DNA of 62,101 nucleotides from an uncultured Eubacterium sp. (GTDB taxonomy: Bacteria > Bacillota_A > Clostridia > Lachnospirales > Lachnospiraceae), in NCBI GenBank assembly GCA_910589045.1, contig CAJUSH010000013.1, positions 1 to 62,101 on the forward strand. The letters are read 5' to 3'. Made by a program: the position numbers and the translations under genes. This document shows positions 50,449-59,440 of the stretch, in pieces; position 1 is the first letter of the stretch; every line of letters starts with the position of its first letter. Under the pieces are notes generated by a model. The model saw only the letters and a list, made by a program, of their open reading frames with translations. It was not told where the DNA came from and did not search any database.

Positions 50449-51324
50449 ATGGATCAGGCAACCGTGCTTCGCAATGTCATAAAAATGCAGAATGCCGGCC
50501 AGCCGCCTCAGGCACGCGTCATTACCATCACGAGTGGAAAGGGAGGCGTGGGCAAGTCGAATACCGCGGTGAATCTGGCGGTGCAGCTATCGAAGCGTGG
50601 GAAAAAGGTGCTGATCTTTGATGCTGATATCGGGCTTGCCAACGTAGAAGTCATGTTTGGCACAAGTCCGAAATATACTTTGAGTGATGTAATTTACCAG
50701 GGAAAAAACGTGCGGGACATTATATCGGAGGGGCCGCTGGATATCGGCTTTGTCTCCGGTGGTTCCGGGCTGGTTGAGATGAATAATCTTTCCAGGGAGC
50801 AGATCCGCTCCATTGTTGATAAGATGGAGGAGCTGGACTCCCTTGCGGATTTCATTCTGGTTGATACGGGGGCGGGTATTTCCGACAATGTGATGGAATT
50901 TGTTATCGCAAGCCCGGAGGTACTTCTGATTATTACACCGGAGCCCAGCTCGCTTACCGATTCTTATTCCCTGATCAAAACCCTGCAGCGCAATCCGGGT
51001 TTTAATTATCAGAAGACGATGATCAATGTGATTGCGAATCAGGTGAACTCCGTGGCAGACGGTCAGGCGGTATTTGATAAGCTGAATTCTGTTGTGTGTA
51101 AGTTTTTGAACTGGAATGTTAATTATCTCGGGCTGATCCCGAAGGACCCGGTCATTGAACGGGCCGTGCGCCAGCAGCGTGTGGTATCGATCCACGATCC
51201 CGATGCGATTTCTTCAAAGGCTTTTGCGAAAATTGCGGAGAGCCTGCTTTGCGGGGAGAATCTTTACTATGAGATGCAGAGCGGGTTTGCGCAGATGATT
51301 TATAATTTCCTGAACAGGAAATAA
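50449..51324 (+). CDS. flhG: Flagellar number regulator FlhG (YlxH, MinD-like)
   Basis: A 291-residue MinD/ParA-type ATPase. N-terminal DQATVLRNVIKMQN (FlhF-activating helix), deviant Walker A ITSGKGGVGKSNTAVNLA, switch I/II FDADIGLANVEVMFG and VDTGAGIS. ATG 50449 begins one base after the flhF stop. It limits flagella number through FlhF and the C ring. Confidence 0.95.
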   Translation: MDQATVLRNVIKMQNAGQPPQARVITITSGKGGVGKSNTAVNLAVQLSKRGKKVLIFDADIGLANVEVMFGTSPKYTLSDVIYQGKNVRDIISEGPLDIGFVSGGSGLVEMNNLSREQIRSIVDKMEELDSLADFILVDTGAGISDNVMEFVIASPEVLLIITPEPSSLTDSYSLIKTLQRNPGFNYQKTMINVIANQVNSVADGQAVFDKLNSVVCKFLNWNVNYLGLIPKDPVIERAVRQQRVVSIHDPDAISSKAFAKIAESLLCGENLYYEMQSGFAQMIYNFLNRK

Positions 51325-51370
51325 GTATAGAGGCCACAAAACAAAATTACATAAAAAGGGATGTGTTGGT

Positions 51371-52114
51371 ATGGTGAAGGATTTATTGCAAATCGGAAAC
51401 AGAATAGATATCTGCCCGATGGAGAAGCTTGAAAAAAAAGAAGTGACCGGAGAGAAGGTGCCGATTCTTTCAAGCCAGCTCGAGGATATTGAAAACAGCG
51501 GTGAGCTGGTCGTGCAGATGCCGACCTACAAGGGAAAGATTATTCTGCTCTCCCTCGGTGCGCGCTATGAGTTCATTTTTTATACGAGAAAGGGGCCTTA
51601 CCGCGGTGTCTGCCAGGTTGCTGACCGCTACAAGGAGGACGACCGCTTTATGGTCAGGGTCGAGTTAAAATCCGGCCTGAACAAGTTCCAGCGCAGGGAG
51701 TATTTTCGACTGGAGTGTTTTCTCGAGATGGAGTCTTTCGAGCTGACGCGCAAGGAGGCGCTGGATATGTCGTCGGAGGAATTGGAGGAGCTGATCCGTG
51801 CACCGGAGGTGATCATGACGGAGTCGAAGGCCGTCATCGTAGATATCAGCGGTGGCGGCGTCCGTTTTATCAGTGAAAAGAAGTTTGAGGACGGCGACTA
51901 CGCAGCGGTCCAGACGAGACTGACCAATGAGAATGTCGACCAACACATTCTGGTGCCGGTATCGATCGTATCCTGTCGACAGGCATCGCCGAATATGGAG
52001 CGCTATGAAACGCGGGCAGAGTTTCTGCATCTGAGTACTAAGCTCAGAGAGCTGATTATTAAATATATTTTTGATGAGGATCGGAAAATCCGTAAAAAGG
52101 ATATGGGCGTATAA
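51371..52114 (+). CDS. PilZ-domain c-di-GMP-binding flagellar brake protein
   Basis: A 247-residue YcgR/YpfA-like protein: N-terminal YcgR-type beta barrel (about 10-95) and a C-terminal PilZ domain. The two c-di-GMP motifs are present: R-x3-R in QRREYFRLEC and D-x-S-x2-G in DISGGGVRF. Such proteins slow or stop the motor when c-di-GMP is high. Its place between flhG and cheB ties c-di-GMP sensing directly to this operon; in B. subtilis the orthologue is elsewhere. Confidence 0.88.
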   Translation: MVKDLLQIGNRIDICPMEKLEKKEVTGEKVPILSSQLEDIENSGELVVQMPTYKGKIILLSLGARYEFIFYTRKGPYRGVCQVADRYKEDDRFMVRVELKSGLNKFQRREYFRLECFLEMESFELTRKEALDMSSEELEELIRAPEVIMTESKAVIVDISGGGVRFISEKKFEDGDYAAVQTRLTNENVDQHILVPVSIVSCRQASPNMERYETRAEFLHLSTKLRELIIKYIFDEDRKIRKKDMGV

Positions 52115-52116
52115 CT

Positions 52117-53229
52117 ATGAAAAAAAATATTTTGGTTGTAGATGACTCTGCACTCATGAGACGCGTCATCTGTGATATAATCAACTCAGACGATAAATTC
52201 CAGGCAACCGATATATGCCGTGACGGTTTGGAAGCATATGAAAAGCTCAAGGTAAAACGCTATGACGCGGTGGTTCTTGACGTGAATATGCCGCGGATGG
52301 ACGGTTTACAGCTTTTGGAGCGTTTGCAGCAGGAAAAGATTCGTGCAACGGTTGTGATGGTGAGTACACTCACCACGGACGGTGCGAGCGTGACACTACG
52401 TGCGATGGAGTTGGGTGCTGTGGATTTCGTTACAAAACCGGAAAACATCATAGAGGCCAAGGGTGCTGATTTTAAGAAACGCCTGCTGGACATGCTGCGA
52501 GCTGTTTTGGATACAAAGGATCAGCACAGGCAGCTCAGGGAACAGAGAAAGACGGGATCGTCCCGTATGTCGTTTGACTCGGCATCGGTTATGACAATAC
52601 CGAAGGCAGCCGCCGCACCCCGCAAGCGGATCGCGGCGCGCGGCGGAGGGAAAAAGATTGTTGCGCTTGCCTGCTCTACCGGAGGGCCAAAGGCGCTTCA
52701 TTCGGTGATCCCGTACCTCGACGGGCGGATGAATGCACCGATGGTGCTGGTCCAGCACATGCCGAAAGGCTTTACGAAGTCTCTGGCAGACCGGCTCAAC
52801 GATATCAGCAAGGTGCATGTCAAGGAGGCCGAGGAGGGCGACGTGCTCACAAAGGGAACCGTTTACATAGCACCCGGCGGCTGGCATCTTGAGGTTGTCT
52901 GCGGTGCGGACGGCGTGCATAAGGTTCATTTGAGCGATGCACCGGCGATCGGGGGATTGCGTCCCTGTGCAAATGTGATGTATGAATCGCTGAAAAAGAG
53001 CCGCTATGATGAGGTTGTCTGCGTTGTGCTGACCGGCATGGGCGCAGACGGTACGGCCGGAATCCGGCAGCTTAATAATAGCAAGCCGATCCATGTTATT
53101 GCGCAGAATGCGGAGACATGCGTGGTCTATGGCATGCCCCGGGCAATTGCCGAGGCCGGCATGGTGGATGAGGTCGTCCCGTTGAAATCGGTTGCAGACA
53201 CAATCATAAAGAATGTGGGGGTAAAATAA
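52117..53229 (+). CDS. cheB: Chemotaxis methylesterase/deamidase CheB
   Basis: A 370-residue response regulator with enzyme domain. Receiver with phospho-acceptor Asp55 (VVLDVNMPRMDG) and VSTLTTDG; C-terminal esterase with the catalytic triad Ser in ACSTGGPKAL (about residue 188), His in LVQHMPKGFT and Asp in LTGMGADGTAG. It removes methyl groups from receptors. cheR is not in the window. ATG 52117, 2 bp after the PilZ gene. Confidence 0.96.
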   Translation: MKKNILVVDDSALMRRVICDIINSDDKFQATDICRDGLEAYEKLKVKRYDAVVLDVNMPRMDGLQLLERLQQEKIRATVVMVSTLTTDGASVTLRAMELGAVDFVTKPENIIEAKGADFKKRLLDMLRAVLDTKDQHRQLREQRKTGSSRMSFDSASVMTIPKAAAAPRKRIAARGGGKKIVALACSTGGPKALHSVIPYLDGRMNAPMVLVQHMPKGFTKSLADRLNDISKVHVKEAEEGDVLTKGTVYIAPGGWHLEVVCGADGVHKVHLSDAPAIGGLRPCANVMYESLKKSRYDEVVCVVLTGMGADGTAGIRQLNNSKPIHVIAQNAETCVVYGMPRAIAEAGMVDEVVPLKSVADTIIKNVGVK

Positions 53230-53230
53230 A

Positions 53231-55339
53231 ATGGATGTAAGTCAATATCTTGAAATTTTTATCGACGAGACCAGCGAGCATATCCAGAGCCTGAGTGATA
53301 ATATCATGGCACTGGAGAATGAGCCGGACAACAAGGATGTGGTAAACGAGATTTTCCGTGCGGCACACTCTTTGAAGGGTATGGCAGGAACGATGGGCTT
53401 TAAGCGCATGCAGCGTATGACCCACGATATGGAAAATGTATTCCAGGAGGTGCGAAACGACGCGATTGAGGTCAACAGTGAGATGATCGATCTGTTGTTC
53501 CAGTGCCTTGACGCCATTGAGGGTTACCTTGAGATTATCAAGGAAACGTCCGATGAGGGTACAAACGATAATGAGGCGATCATTCAGCAGCTCAACGGCT
53601 TTCTGGACGGTACAGGAGGTACGCCCGCACCTGCGCCGGCAGCCGAAGCGCCTGCGTCTGAAGCCGGTACGCCGGAGTCTGCAAAGGAAGATGCCGGAAA
53701 GAAGTTTCTTGAGGTCAGCCTCGACGAGGAGGAAAAACATAAGCTCAAGGAGGCGGCGGACAACGGACAGAATGTGTACGGCATGACTGTATATGTCCAG
53801 AAGGATTGTCTTTTAAAGGCAGCCCGTGCATTTCTTGTTTTTAAGGCGGTAGAGGAATCCGCAGAGATTTTGGTATATAAGCCCAGTGCACAGGATATTG
53901 AGGATGAGAAGTTTGAGAACGACTTCAGTATTTTTTTTGGCACGGCAGATCCGCTGGATAAGGTTGTCAGTGCCGCAAAGGCCGTTTCGGAGATAGAGGA
54001 TGTTGTTGCGGATAAGGTTTCCCCGGAGGAGCTGTGGAACGGTGCGTCTGCGGATTCTGCTGCGGAGCCGAGCGCGGACGCATCCCTGCCCGCACCCGCC
54101 GCGGAGACGAGTGCAGCAGCGGCAAAGCAGCCTGTGGCCAGTGCACCTGCCCCCAAGAAGCAGACGGGCAAGCCTGTAACGAGCCGTACGGTCCGGGTGG
54201 ATATCGAGAAGCTGGATGCTCTGATGAATCAGGTCAGCGAGCTGATCATCGCGAAAAACTCCCTCGTTTCCCTCAGCATCAACAGCGGTTCCAGTGTCCA
54301 GAATCAGGCTTATCAGGAGCAGATCGAGTATCTGGAGCGTATTACGACCAGCCTGCATGAGTCGGTTATGAAGGTTCGAATGGTTCCGATCGAGAGCGTT
54401 GTCAATAAGTTCCCGCGTATGATCCGTGATCTGTCCAGAAGCCTGAACAAGAAAATGGAGCTGTACATGACCGGTGAGGAGACCGAGCTTGACCGTACCG
54501 TAGTTGACCAGATCGGCGATCCTTTGCAGCACCTGCTGCGAAATTCTGCGGATCATGGCTTAGAGAGTGCGCAGCTTCGCCTTGAGCGCGGAAAGCCGGA
54601 GTCGGGGACGATTCTGCTTAAGGCATTTCAGGAAGGAAACAACGTTATCATCGAGGTCAGCGACGACGGTAACGGTATCGATACGGAAGCGGTAAAGAGA
54701 AAAGCGATCGAGCGCGGACTTGTCACGCCGGAGCAGGCAGAAAACTTCTCCCAGAAGGAGATCATCGATTTCCTGTTCATGCCCAGCTTTTCCATGGCAA
54801 AGAAGATTACGGATGTTTCCGGCCGCGGCGTCGGGCTTGATGTTGTAAAGTCCAATATTGAAGCCCTCGGCGGTGACGTAACGGTCAAGAGCGTGCTCGG
54901 AGAGGGTTCCACCTTCACGGTGCGTCTGCCGCTTACGCTTGCAATTATTCAGGCACTGATGGTTATCATCGGCGACGAGAAATATGCGATTTCCTTAAGC
55001 TCGATCGTGAGCATCGAGGAGATCCCGATTGCTGACATCAAATATGTGGAGGCAAAAGAGGTTATCAATATGCGCGGTACGGTTATCCCGATTATCCGCT
55101 TGAATCAGCTTCTTGACATTGAGCCTCCGGAGGATGAGCGTGAGAGCCTGACTATTGTTATTGTCTCCAAGGGAGAAAAGCAGGTTGGCCTTGTAGTGGA
55201 TGACCTGATGGGACAGCAGGAGATCGTTATCAAGTCGCTCGGAAGCTTTATCGATAATTCAAGCAAGATTATCAGCGGTGCTACCATTCTCGGCGATGGT
55301 GAGGTTGCTCTGATTCTTGATGTGAATACACTGATGTAA
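53231..55339 (+). CDS. cheA: Chemotaxis histidine kinase CheA
   Basis: A 702-residue kinase. P1 with phospho-acceptor His46 (FRAAHSLKGMAGTMGF), P2 (about 165-270), an Ala/Pro-rich linker, P3 dimer helices, P4 ATPase (LLRNSADHGLE, VSDDGNGID, GRGVGLDVVKSNIEALGG) and P5 CheW-like domain. Complete, normal length. Starts one base after cheB. Confidence 0.97.
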   Translation: MDVSQYLEIFIDETSEHIQSLSDNIMALENEPDNKDVVNEIFRAAHSLKGMAGTMGFKRMQRMTHDMENVFQEVRNDAIEVNSEMIDLLFQCLDAIEGYLEIIKETSDEGTNDNEAIIQQLNGFLDGTGGTPAPAPAAEAPASEAGTPESAKEDAGKKFLEVSLDEEEKHKLKEAADNGQNVYGMTVYVQKDCLLKAARAFLVFKAVEESAEILVYKPSAQDIEDEKFENDFSIFFGTADPLDKVVSAAKAVSEIEDVVADKVSPEELWNGASADSAAEPSADASLPAPAAETSAAAAKQPVASAPAPKKQTGKPVTSRTVRVDIEKLDALMNQVSELIIAKNSLVSLSINSGSSVQNQAYQEQIEYLERITTSLHESVMKVRMVPIESVVNKFPRMIRDLSRSLNKKMELYMTGEETELDRTVVDQIGDPLQHLLRNSADHGLESAQLRLERGKPESGTILLKAFQEGNNVIIEVSDDGNGIDTEAVKRKAIERGLVTPEQAENFSQKEIIDFLFMPSFSMAKKITDVSGRGVGLDVVKSNIEALGGDVTVKSVLGEGSTFTVRLPLTLAIIQALMVIIGDEKYAISLSSIVSIEEIPIADIKYVEAKEVINMRGTVIPIIRLNQLLDIEPPEDERESLTIVIVSKGEKQVGLVVDDLMGQQEIVIKSLGSFIDNSSKIISGATILGDGEVALILDVNTLM

Positions 55340-55354
55340 GGGGGTGCGTAAAAA

Positions 55355-55816
55355 ATGGCAGCATATATGGATACAACCGAGGTAGTAGAGGAAAAAAAGC
55401 AGTTTATCGCTGTAAAGCTCGGCAGTGAGATTTACGGCATTGATATCGGCTATGTGGATAATATTGTCCGTATGCAGAAGATCACCCGCGTACCCAAATC
55501 ACAGAGTTATTTTAAGGGTATTATCAATATCCGCGGCGAGATTGTGCCGGTGATGAGCATCCGTCTCAAAATGGATTTTGAGGACGATGTGTTTACGAAC
55601 GCAAGCCGCATTATTATTTTAAAAATTGAAGATCAGGGAAAGATCGGCGTGATCGTTGATGAGGTGAAGGAGGTTGTAAACCTTGGCGTAGACGAGATCG
55701 ATAAGCCCAGCCATGACTCCATGGACAACAGACATTCATTTATTAGCGGCATCGGCAAAAACGGTGAGGAGCTGATCTCATTGTTTGATATCGGAGCTAT
55801 GACCGGAGAGAACTAA
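55355..55816 (+). CDS. cheW: Chemotaxis coupling protein CheW
   Basis: A 153-residue SH3-like adaptor linking receptors to CheA. KQFIAVKLGSEIYGIDIGYV, ITRVPKSQSYFKGIINIRGE and IVPVMSIRLKM are the family core. ATG 55355 follows AGGGGGTG. A 12-bp hairpin separates it from cheC. Confidence 0.95.
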   Translation: MAAYMDTTEVVEEKKQFIAVKLGSEIYGIDIGYVDNIVRMQKITRVPKSQSYFKGIINIRGEIVPVMSIRLKMDFEDDVFTNASRIIILKIEDQGKIGVIVDEVKEVVNLGVDEIDKPSHDSMDNRHSFISGIGKNGEELISLFDIGAMTGEN

Positions 55817-55825
55817 TAAGGACAG

Positions 55826-55855
55826 CAATAGATTGCCTGACAGGGCAGTCTATTG
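55826..55855 (+). other. 12-bp hairpin between cheW and cheC
   Basis: CAATAGATTGCC (55826-55837) pairs with GGCAGTCTATTG (55844-55855), six-base loop, one T-G pair, followed by a TTGC-TTC-GCAA mini-stem (55856-55866) that runs into the cheC ribosome site. No T-run. Possibly an mRNA processing or expression-tuning site within the operon. Confidence 0.5.
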
Positions 55856-55879
55856 TTGCTTCGCAATGAGGTGGGAAAA

Positions 55880-56509
55880 ATGGGAAAATTTTCATTTGAC
55901 AATATAAACAGTATGTATTTTGATGTACTAAAGGAGATTGGAAATATTGGTACGGGCAATGCCACGACGGCGGTTGCACAGATGTTAAATCTGACGATTG
56001 AGATGAAGGTGCCTAAGGTGGAGCTGAAGGCGGTGCAGGACCTCGGAAGTGCGATCTGTCCCGAGGAGGAGACGATCGTCGGGATTTTTCTGGAGGTACA
56101 GCAGGATATCAGCGGAAGTATCATGTTTCTGATGCGGCTGAATTCGGCACATTATCTGGTAGACCGCCTGATGGGCGGCATGGGCAGCGGCAGCAAAGAC
56201 GGCGCGGAGTTTTCCGAGATGGAGCTTTCCGCAATGAAGGAGATTGGAAATATTATCGCGGGGTCTTACCTGTCGGCGCTTTCGTCCATGACAAATCTGG
56301 TTATCGCGCCCTCAATTCCCTATATTTCCGTGGATATGGCAGCGGCGATCTTGAGCGTACCGGCGATTCAGTTCGGTCAGTTTGGCGATAACGCTCTGAT
56401 GATCCAGACAGAGTTTGGTGCCGATGTGATGATTGACGGATATTTTATTTTGTTACCGGATGAAGATTCTTACGATAAGATTTTGGAATCACTTGGAATA
56501 ACACTCTAA
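55880..56509 (+). CDS. cheC: Chemotaxis CheY-P phosphatase CheC
   Basis: A 209-residue protein with two pseudo-symmetric halves. Both E-x2-N active motifs are intact (LKEIGNIGTGNATTAV and MKEIGNIIAGSYLSAL). It dephosphorylates CheY-P and binds CheD. ATG 55880 is preferred (GAGGTGGG upstream; GKFSFDNINSMYFDVLKEIGN is the family start); TTG 55853 would lie in the hairpin. Confidence 0.93.
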   Translation: MGKFSFDNINSMYFDVLKEIGNIGTGNATTAVAQMLNLTIEMKVPKVELKAVQDLGSAICPEEETIVGIFLEVQQDISGSIMFLMRLNSAHYLVDRLMGGMGSGSKDGAEFSEMELSAMKEIGNIIAGSYLSALSSMTNLVIAPSIPYISVDMAAAILSVPAIQFGQFGDNALMIQTEFGADVMIDGYFILLPDEDSYDKILESLGITL

Positions 56510-56528
56510 AGGAAGTTAGGAAGATACA

Positions 56529-57014
56529 ATGGGAGCTGTAATTAAGGTAGGTATGGCGGATCTGAAAACAGGCAAGGCCCCGAATACGATTACAACGCTC
56601 GGTCTTGGCTCCTGTATTGGGATTGCGCTGTGGGATTCAACAACAAAAATTGGCGGGTTAGCGCATATTATGCTGCCGGACAGCACAAGAATCAGAAATA
56701 ATTCGAATGTTGCAAAATTCGCGGATACTGGTATTACAGAATTGGTTCGGCAGATGGAAAAAATGGGTGTGTCAAGACGGCACATGGTTGCGAAAATTGC
56801 GGGAGGCGCCCGGATGTTTGAGGTTTCGGGAAAGACCTCGGTAGGAAATATCGGAGAGAAAAATGCGCTTGCTTCCAAGGCAAAGCTAAGGGAGCTTGGA
56901 ATTCGGCTTGTGGCGGAGGATACCGGGTTAAATTATGGTAGAACCGTGGAATTAGATTGTAATAATGGGGATTATATTATCAAAGCAGTCGGAAAGCCGA
57001 TCAAGAAGATTTAA
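56529..57014 (+). CDS. cheD: Chemoreceptor glutamine deamidase CheD
   Basis: A 161-residue enzyme that deamidates receptor glutamines and regulates CheC. Catalytic Cys29 (LGLGSCIGIALWD) and His46 (GLAHIMLPDS) with the usual 17-residue spacing. Length typical. 19 bp after cheC. Confidence 0.95.
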   Translation: MGAVIKVGMADLKTGKAPNTITTLGLGSCIGIALWDSTTKIGGLAHIMLPDSTRIRNNSNVAKFADTGITELVRQMEKMGVSRRHMVAKIAGGARMFEVSGKTSVGNIGEKNALASKAKLRELGIRLVAEDTGLNYGRTVELDCNNGDYIIKAVGKPIKKI

Positions 57015-57029
57015 CATAGGAGTGCTTTT

Positions 57030-57305
57030 ATGAATACAAAGTCTATTCCTGCAATTATCATGCTGGCTGCAGGGTTTGTGGCGTGCATTGTCGGGATTTT
57101 GCAGCATTTTAGTTTTGGAATGTTTACTAAGACACTGTTTTTGGTGTTGATCGGGTTTTATCTGCTTGGCCATATTTTGAAGTTTGTTTTGGATAAAGGT
57201 TTTCGCATTATGCAGGATCCTTTGTCCGAATATGCCGGTATGGAGATAGATGAGGATTTGATAGACGAGTTCCAGATGGACGAGGAAGACTATCAGGATA
57301 TGTAA
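57030..57305 (+). CDS. Small two-helix membrane protein of the fla/che operon, unknown
   Basis: A 91-residue protein: two membrane helices (about 8-28 and 33-55), a short basic loop, then an acidic tail (EIDEDLIDEFQMDEEDYQDM). ATG 57030 follows AGGAG. It lies between cheD and sigD, where Bacillus has nothing. I do not recognise a family. The acidic tail could interact with a basic partner. Confidence 0.7.
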   Translation: MNTKSIPAIIMLAAGFVACIVGILQHFSFGMFTKTLFLVLIGFYLLGHILKFVLDKGFRIMQDPLSEYAGMEIDEDLIDEFQMDEEDYQDM

Positions 57306-57458
57306 TCGTTCAGGGTCAGGGCCATTGACAGAAAGACAGATAACACGTCTGCATGGATGCATGACGGCCGGCTTTCTTTGGTGGATACGCAAAAGCGAGG
57401 GGAGCTGCTGTGTTTCGCGACTGACTCCGGGCAAATCGGGAAATAAGGACGCTTGTGA

Positions 57459-58226
57459 ATGAAAGAGGTATCAAAGGACCGGCTTTGGGAAGACTACCGT
57501 AGACGGCAGACCCCGGAGCTGCGGGAACAGATTATAATAGAATATGCGCCGCTTGTAAAGCTGGTGGCAGGCCGCCTCAACATGTACCTGGGCTATAATG
57601 TCGAGTATGAGGATCTGGTGAGCTACGGTATTTTCGGTCTGATCGATGCCATTGACAAGTTCGACATGTCCAAGGATGTAAAGTTTGAGACCTACGCGTC
57701 ACTGCGCATCCGCGGTTCGATTCTGGATCAGATCCGAAAGATGGACTGGATTCCGCGCACGGTGCGCCAGAAGCAGAAAAAGATTGATGAGGCAATCAAG
57801 ACGATCGAGGCGCGCACCGGAAAGACGGCCGGTGACGAGGAGATAGCCGCGGAGCTTGGACTTAGTGAGGATGAGCTTCTGGGCTGGCAGTCCCAGCTGA
57901 AGGTCACGAATATGGTGTCGCTGAACGAGTATGTGGAGCAGGGAACGGAGCCGGTCATGGAAACCCGGGGAAACTCTCACTTTGTGCAGCCCGAGGAGCT
58001 GGTGGAGCAGAATGAGCTCAAGGAGATGCTCGGAAAGGCGATGGAGCAGCTCACGGAGAAGGAGTCAAAGGTGATTTTGCTCTATTATTATGAGGAGATG
58101 ACCCTGAAGGAGATCAGCCGTGTGCTCTCGGTTTCCGAATCGCGGGTATCACAGCTTCACACGAAGGCGCTCTCTAAGATGCAGAAGATTATGGGCAATT
58201 ATATGGGTATACTGAATAAGGTGTAG
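57459..58226 (+). CDS. sigD: Flagellar sigma factor SigD/FliA
   Basis: A 255-residue sigma-28 factor directing late flagellar, chemotaxis and autolysin genes. Region 2 YEDLVSYGIFGLIDAIDKFD and FETYASLRIRGSILDQIRKMDWIPR (in part) and region 4 LKEISRVLSVSESRVSQLHTKAL are typical. It is the penultimate motility function in the operon, as in B. subtilis, so its level depends on transcription reaching this far. Confidence 0.96.
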   Translation: MKEVSKDRLWEDYRRRQTPELREQIIIEYAPLVKLVAGRLNMYLGYNVEYEDLVSYGIFGLIDAIDKFDMSKDVKFETYASLRIRGSILDQIRKMDWIPRTVRQKQKKIDEAIKTIEARTGKTAGDEEIAAELGLSEDELLGWQSQLKVTNMVSLNEYVEQGTEPVMETRGNSHFVQPEELVEQNELKEMLGKAMEQLTEKESKVILLYYYEEMTLKEISRVLSVSESRVSQLHTKALSKMQKIMGNYMGILNKV

Positions 58227-58257
58227 TACAAAATTAAGTTGTAAACGAGGTGATTGT

Positions 58258-58581
58258 ATGTCAATACGTCCGGTTGACTTTAACGGGATGATCCAGAACC
58301 AGCAAAACGTTTCCAATGTTAAGCATTCGGAGGATCAAAGGCCGATACTTCAGCAGCAGCATGCGATGCAGTCTGTGACAAAACAGCAGGAGGCTTCGGC
58401 AAAGCAGGTGATCCAGAAAGATGATCTGGAGCGTGAGGAGTACAAGTTTGATGCCCGCGAGGAGGGCAAAAACAAGTATCAGGGGGAGCGGAAAAAGCGT
58501 AAGGAAAAGAAGAAGGAAAATGTAGAGGACGGTCAGGTGCGCGTAAAGGGTGAAGCCAGAGGATTTGATATGACGGTGTAA
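58258..58581 (+). CDS. Uncharacterised flagellar-operon protein (basic tail)
   Basis: A 107-residue hydrophilic protein. Gln-rich N-terminal half (FNGMIQNQQ..., RPILQQQHAMQ) and a Lys/Glu-rich C-terminal half (KYQGERKKRKEKKKEN) ending EARGFDMTV. No membrane helix or signal. ATG 58258 has a GAGGTG site. The gene is between sigD and the SwrB-like gene. I know similar short proteins only from the same place in related genomes; function unknown. Confidence 0.7.
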   Translation: MSIRPVDFNGMIQNQQNVSNVKHSEDQRPILQQQHAMQSVTKQQEASAKQVIQKDDLEREEYKFDAREEGKNKYQGERKKRKEKKKENVEDGQVRVKGEARGFDMTV

Positions 58582-58624
58582 AAGCGCAGTCTGAGCCGGT
58601 GAATTCTTGATAGGTGGACAAAAA

Positions 58625-59440
58625 ATGACAGCAGTAGAGGTTGTATTGATTTTGATCGGAGTCGTATTTTTGCTTGGCAGCTTTTTTGTCACAGAGAGAC
58701 TGACTCCTACAGAAATTTCCCGCGTGGCGGAGCTGAGTGAGGATGAGCTCCGCATCGTGATGGAGCGCGAGATGGGTGTTGCCAGTGCAAAGATTTCGGA
58801 TATCGTTGACAACACGGTCGATTTATCGGTAGATAAGGTTCAGCGTTCCATGGAAAAGGTTTCGAACGAGAAAATCATGGCGATCAGCGAGTATTCGGAT
58901 TCCGTGATGGAAAAGCTGAAAAAGATAAACAATGAGGTGACATTTCTCTACAGTATGCTCGGTGATAAGCACAACGAGCTGAACGAATGTATGGCACAGC
59001 TGAATGGGCTGCTTTTGGAATGTCAGGCGCTTAAGGAGGATGCAGTGCAGAAGCAGGCGGAGGCAAAGCTGGCACAGCGCCAGTATCAGACGATGCAAAA
59101 TTCCCGACCTTCTCTGCAGGAGACCCGGCTGCGGCCGGAGGAGCCGGTGGCGGCGGTAAGCCCGCAGCCGGAAGCGGCTATTCAGGAACAGCAGGATTTG
59201 GAGGATGCTTTCGACGAGGCGATCCAGATGGAGACCGCAGCGGCGGTGACGATGAAGCAGGCTGCCATGGAAATGGAGGAGGAGCAGCCGCAGGAGCGGA
59301 GCAGGGACAGTATCAGGGACGAGGTTTTGGAGCGCTTTTCCGCAGGCGAGGATTTGCGGAACATTGCAAGGACGCTGGGGCTTGGCTTTGGCGAGGTGAA
59401 GCTGATTGTAGAACTGTATAAAGGGGAAGTGAGTCTGTGA
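58625..59440 (+). CDS. SwrB-like membrane-anchored protein (DUF6115 type)
   Basis: A 271-residue protein: N-terminal membrane helix (about 4-22), a coiled coil (about 60-160), a Glu/Gln-rich linker and a C-terminal 40-residue helical domain (EVLERFSAGEDLRNIARTLGLGFGEVKLIVELY) like an HTH. Order and layout match B. subtilis SwrB (YlxL), which activates the export gate and swarming. ATG 58625 follows AGGTGG; a TTG at 58607 is less likely. Overlaps the next gene by 4 bp. Confidence 0.75.
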   Translation: MTAVEVVLILIGVVFLLGSFFVTERLTPTEISRVAELSEDELRIVMEREMGVASAKISDIVDNTVDLSVDKVQRSMEKVSNEKIMAISEYSDSVMEKLKKINNEVTFLYSMLGDKHNELNECMAQLNGLLLECQALKEDAVQKQAEAKLAQRQYQTMQNSRPSLQETRLRPEEPVAAVSPQPEAAIQEQQDLEDAFDEAIQMETAAAVTMKQAAMEMEEEQPQERSRDSIRDEVLERFSAGEDLRNIARTLGLGFGEVKLIVELYKGEVSL

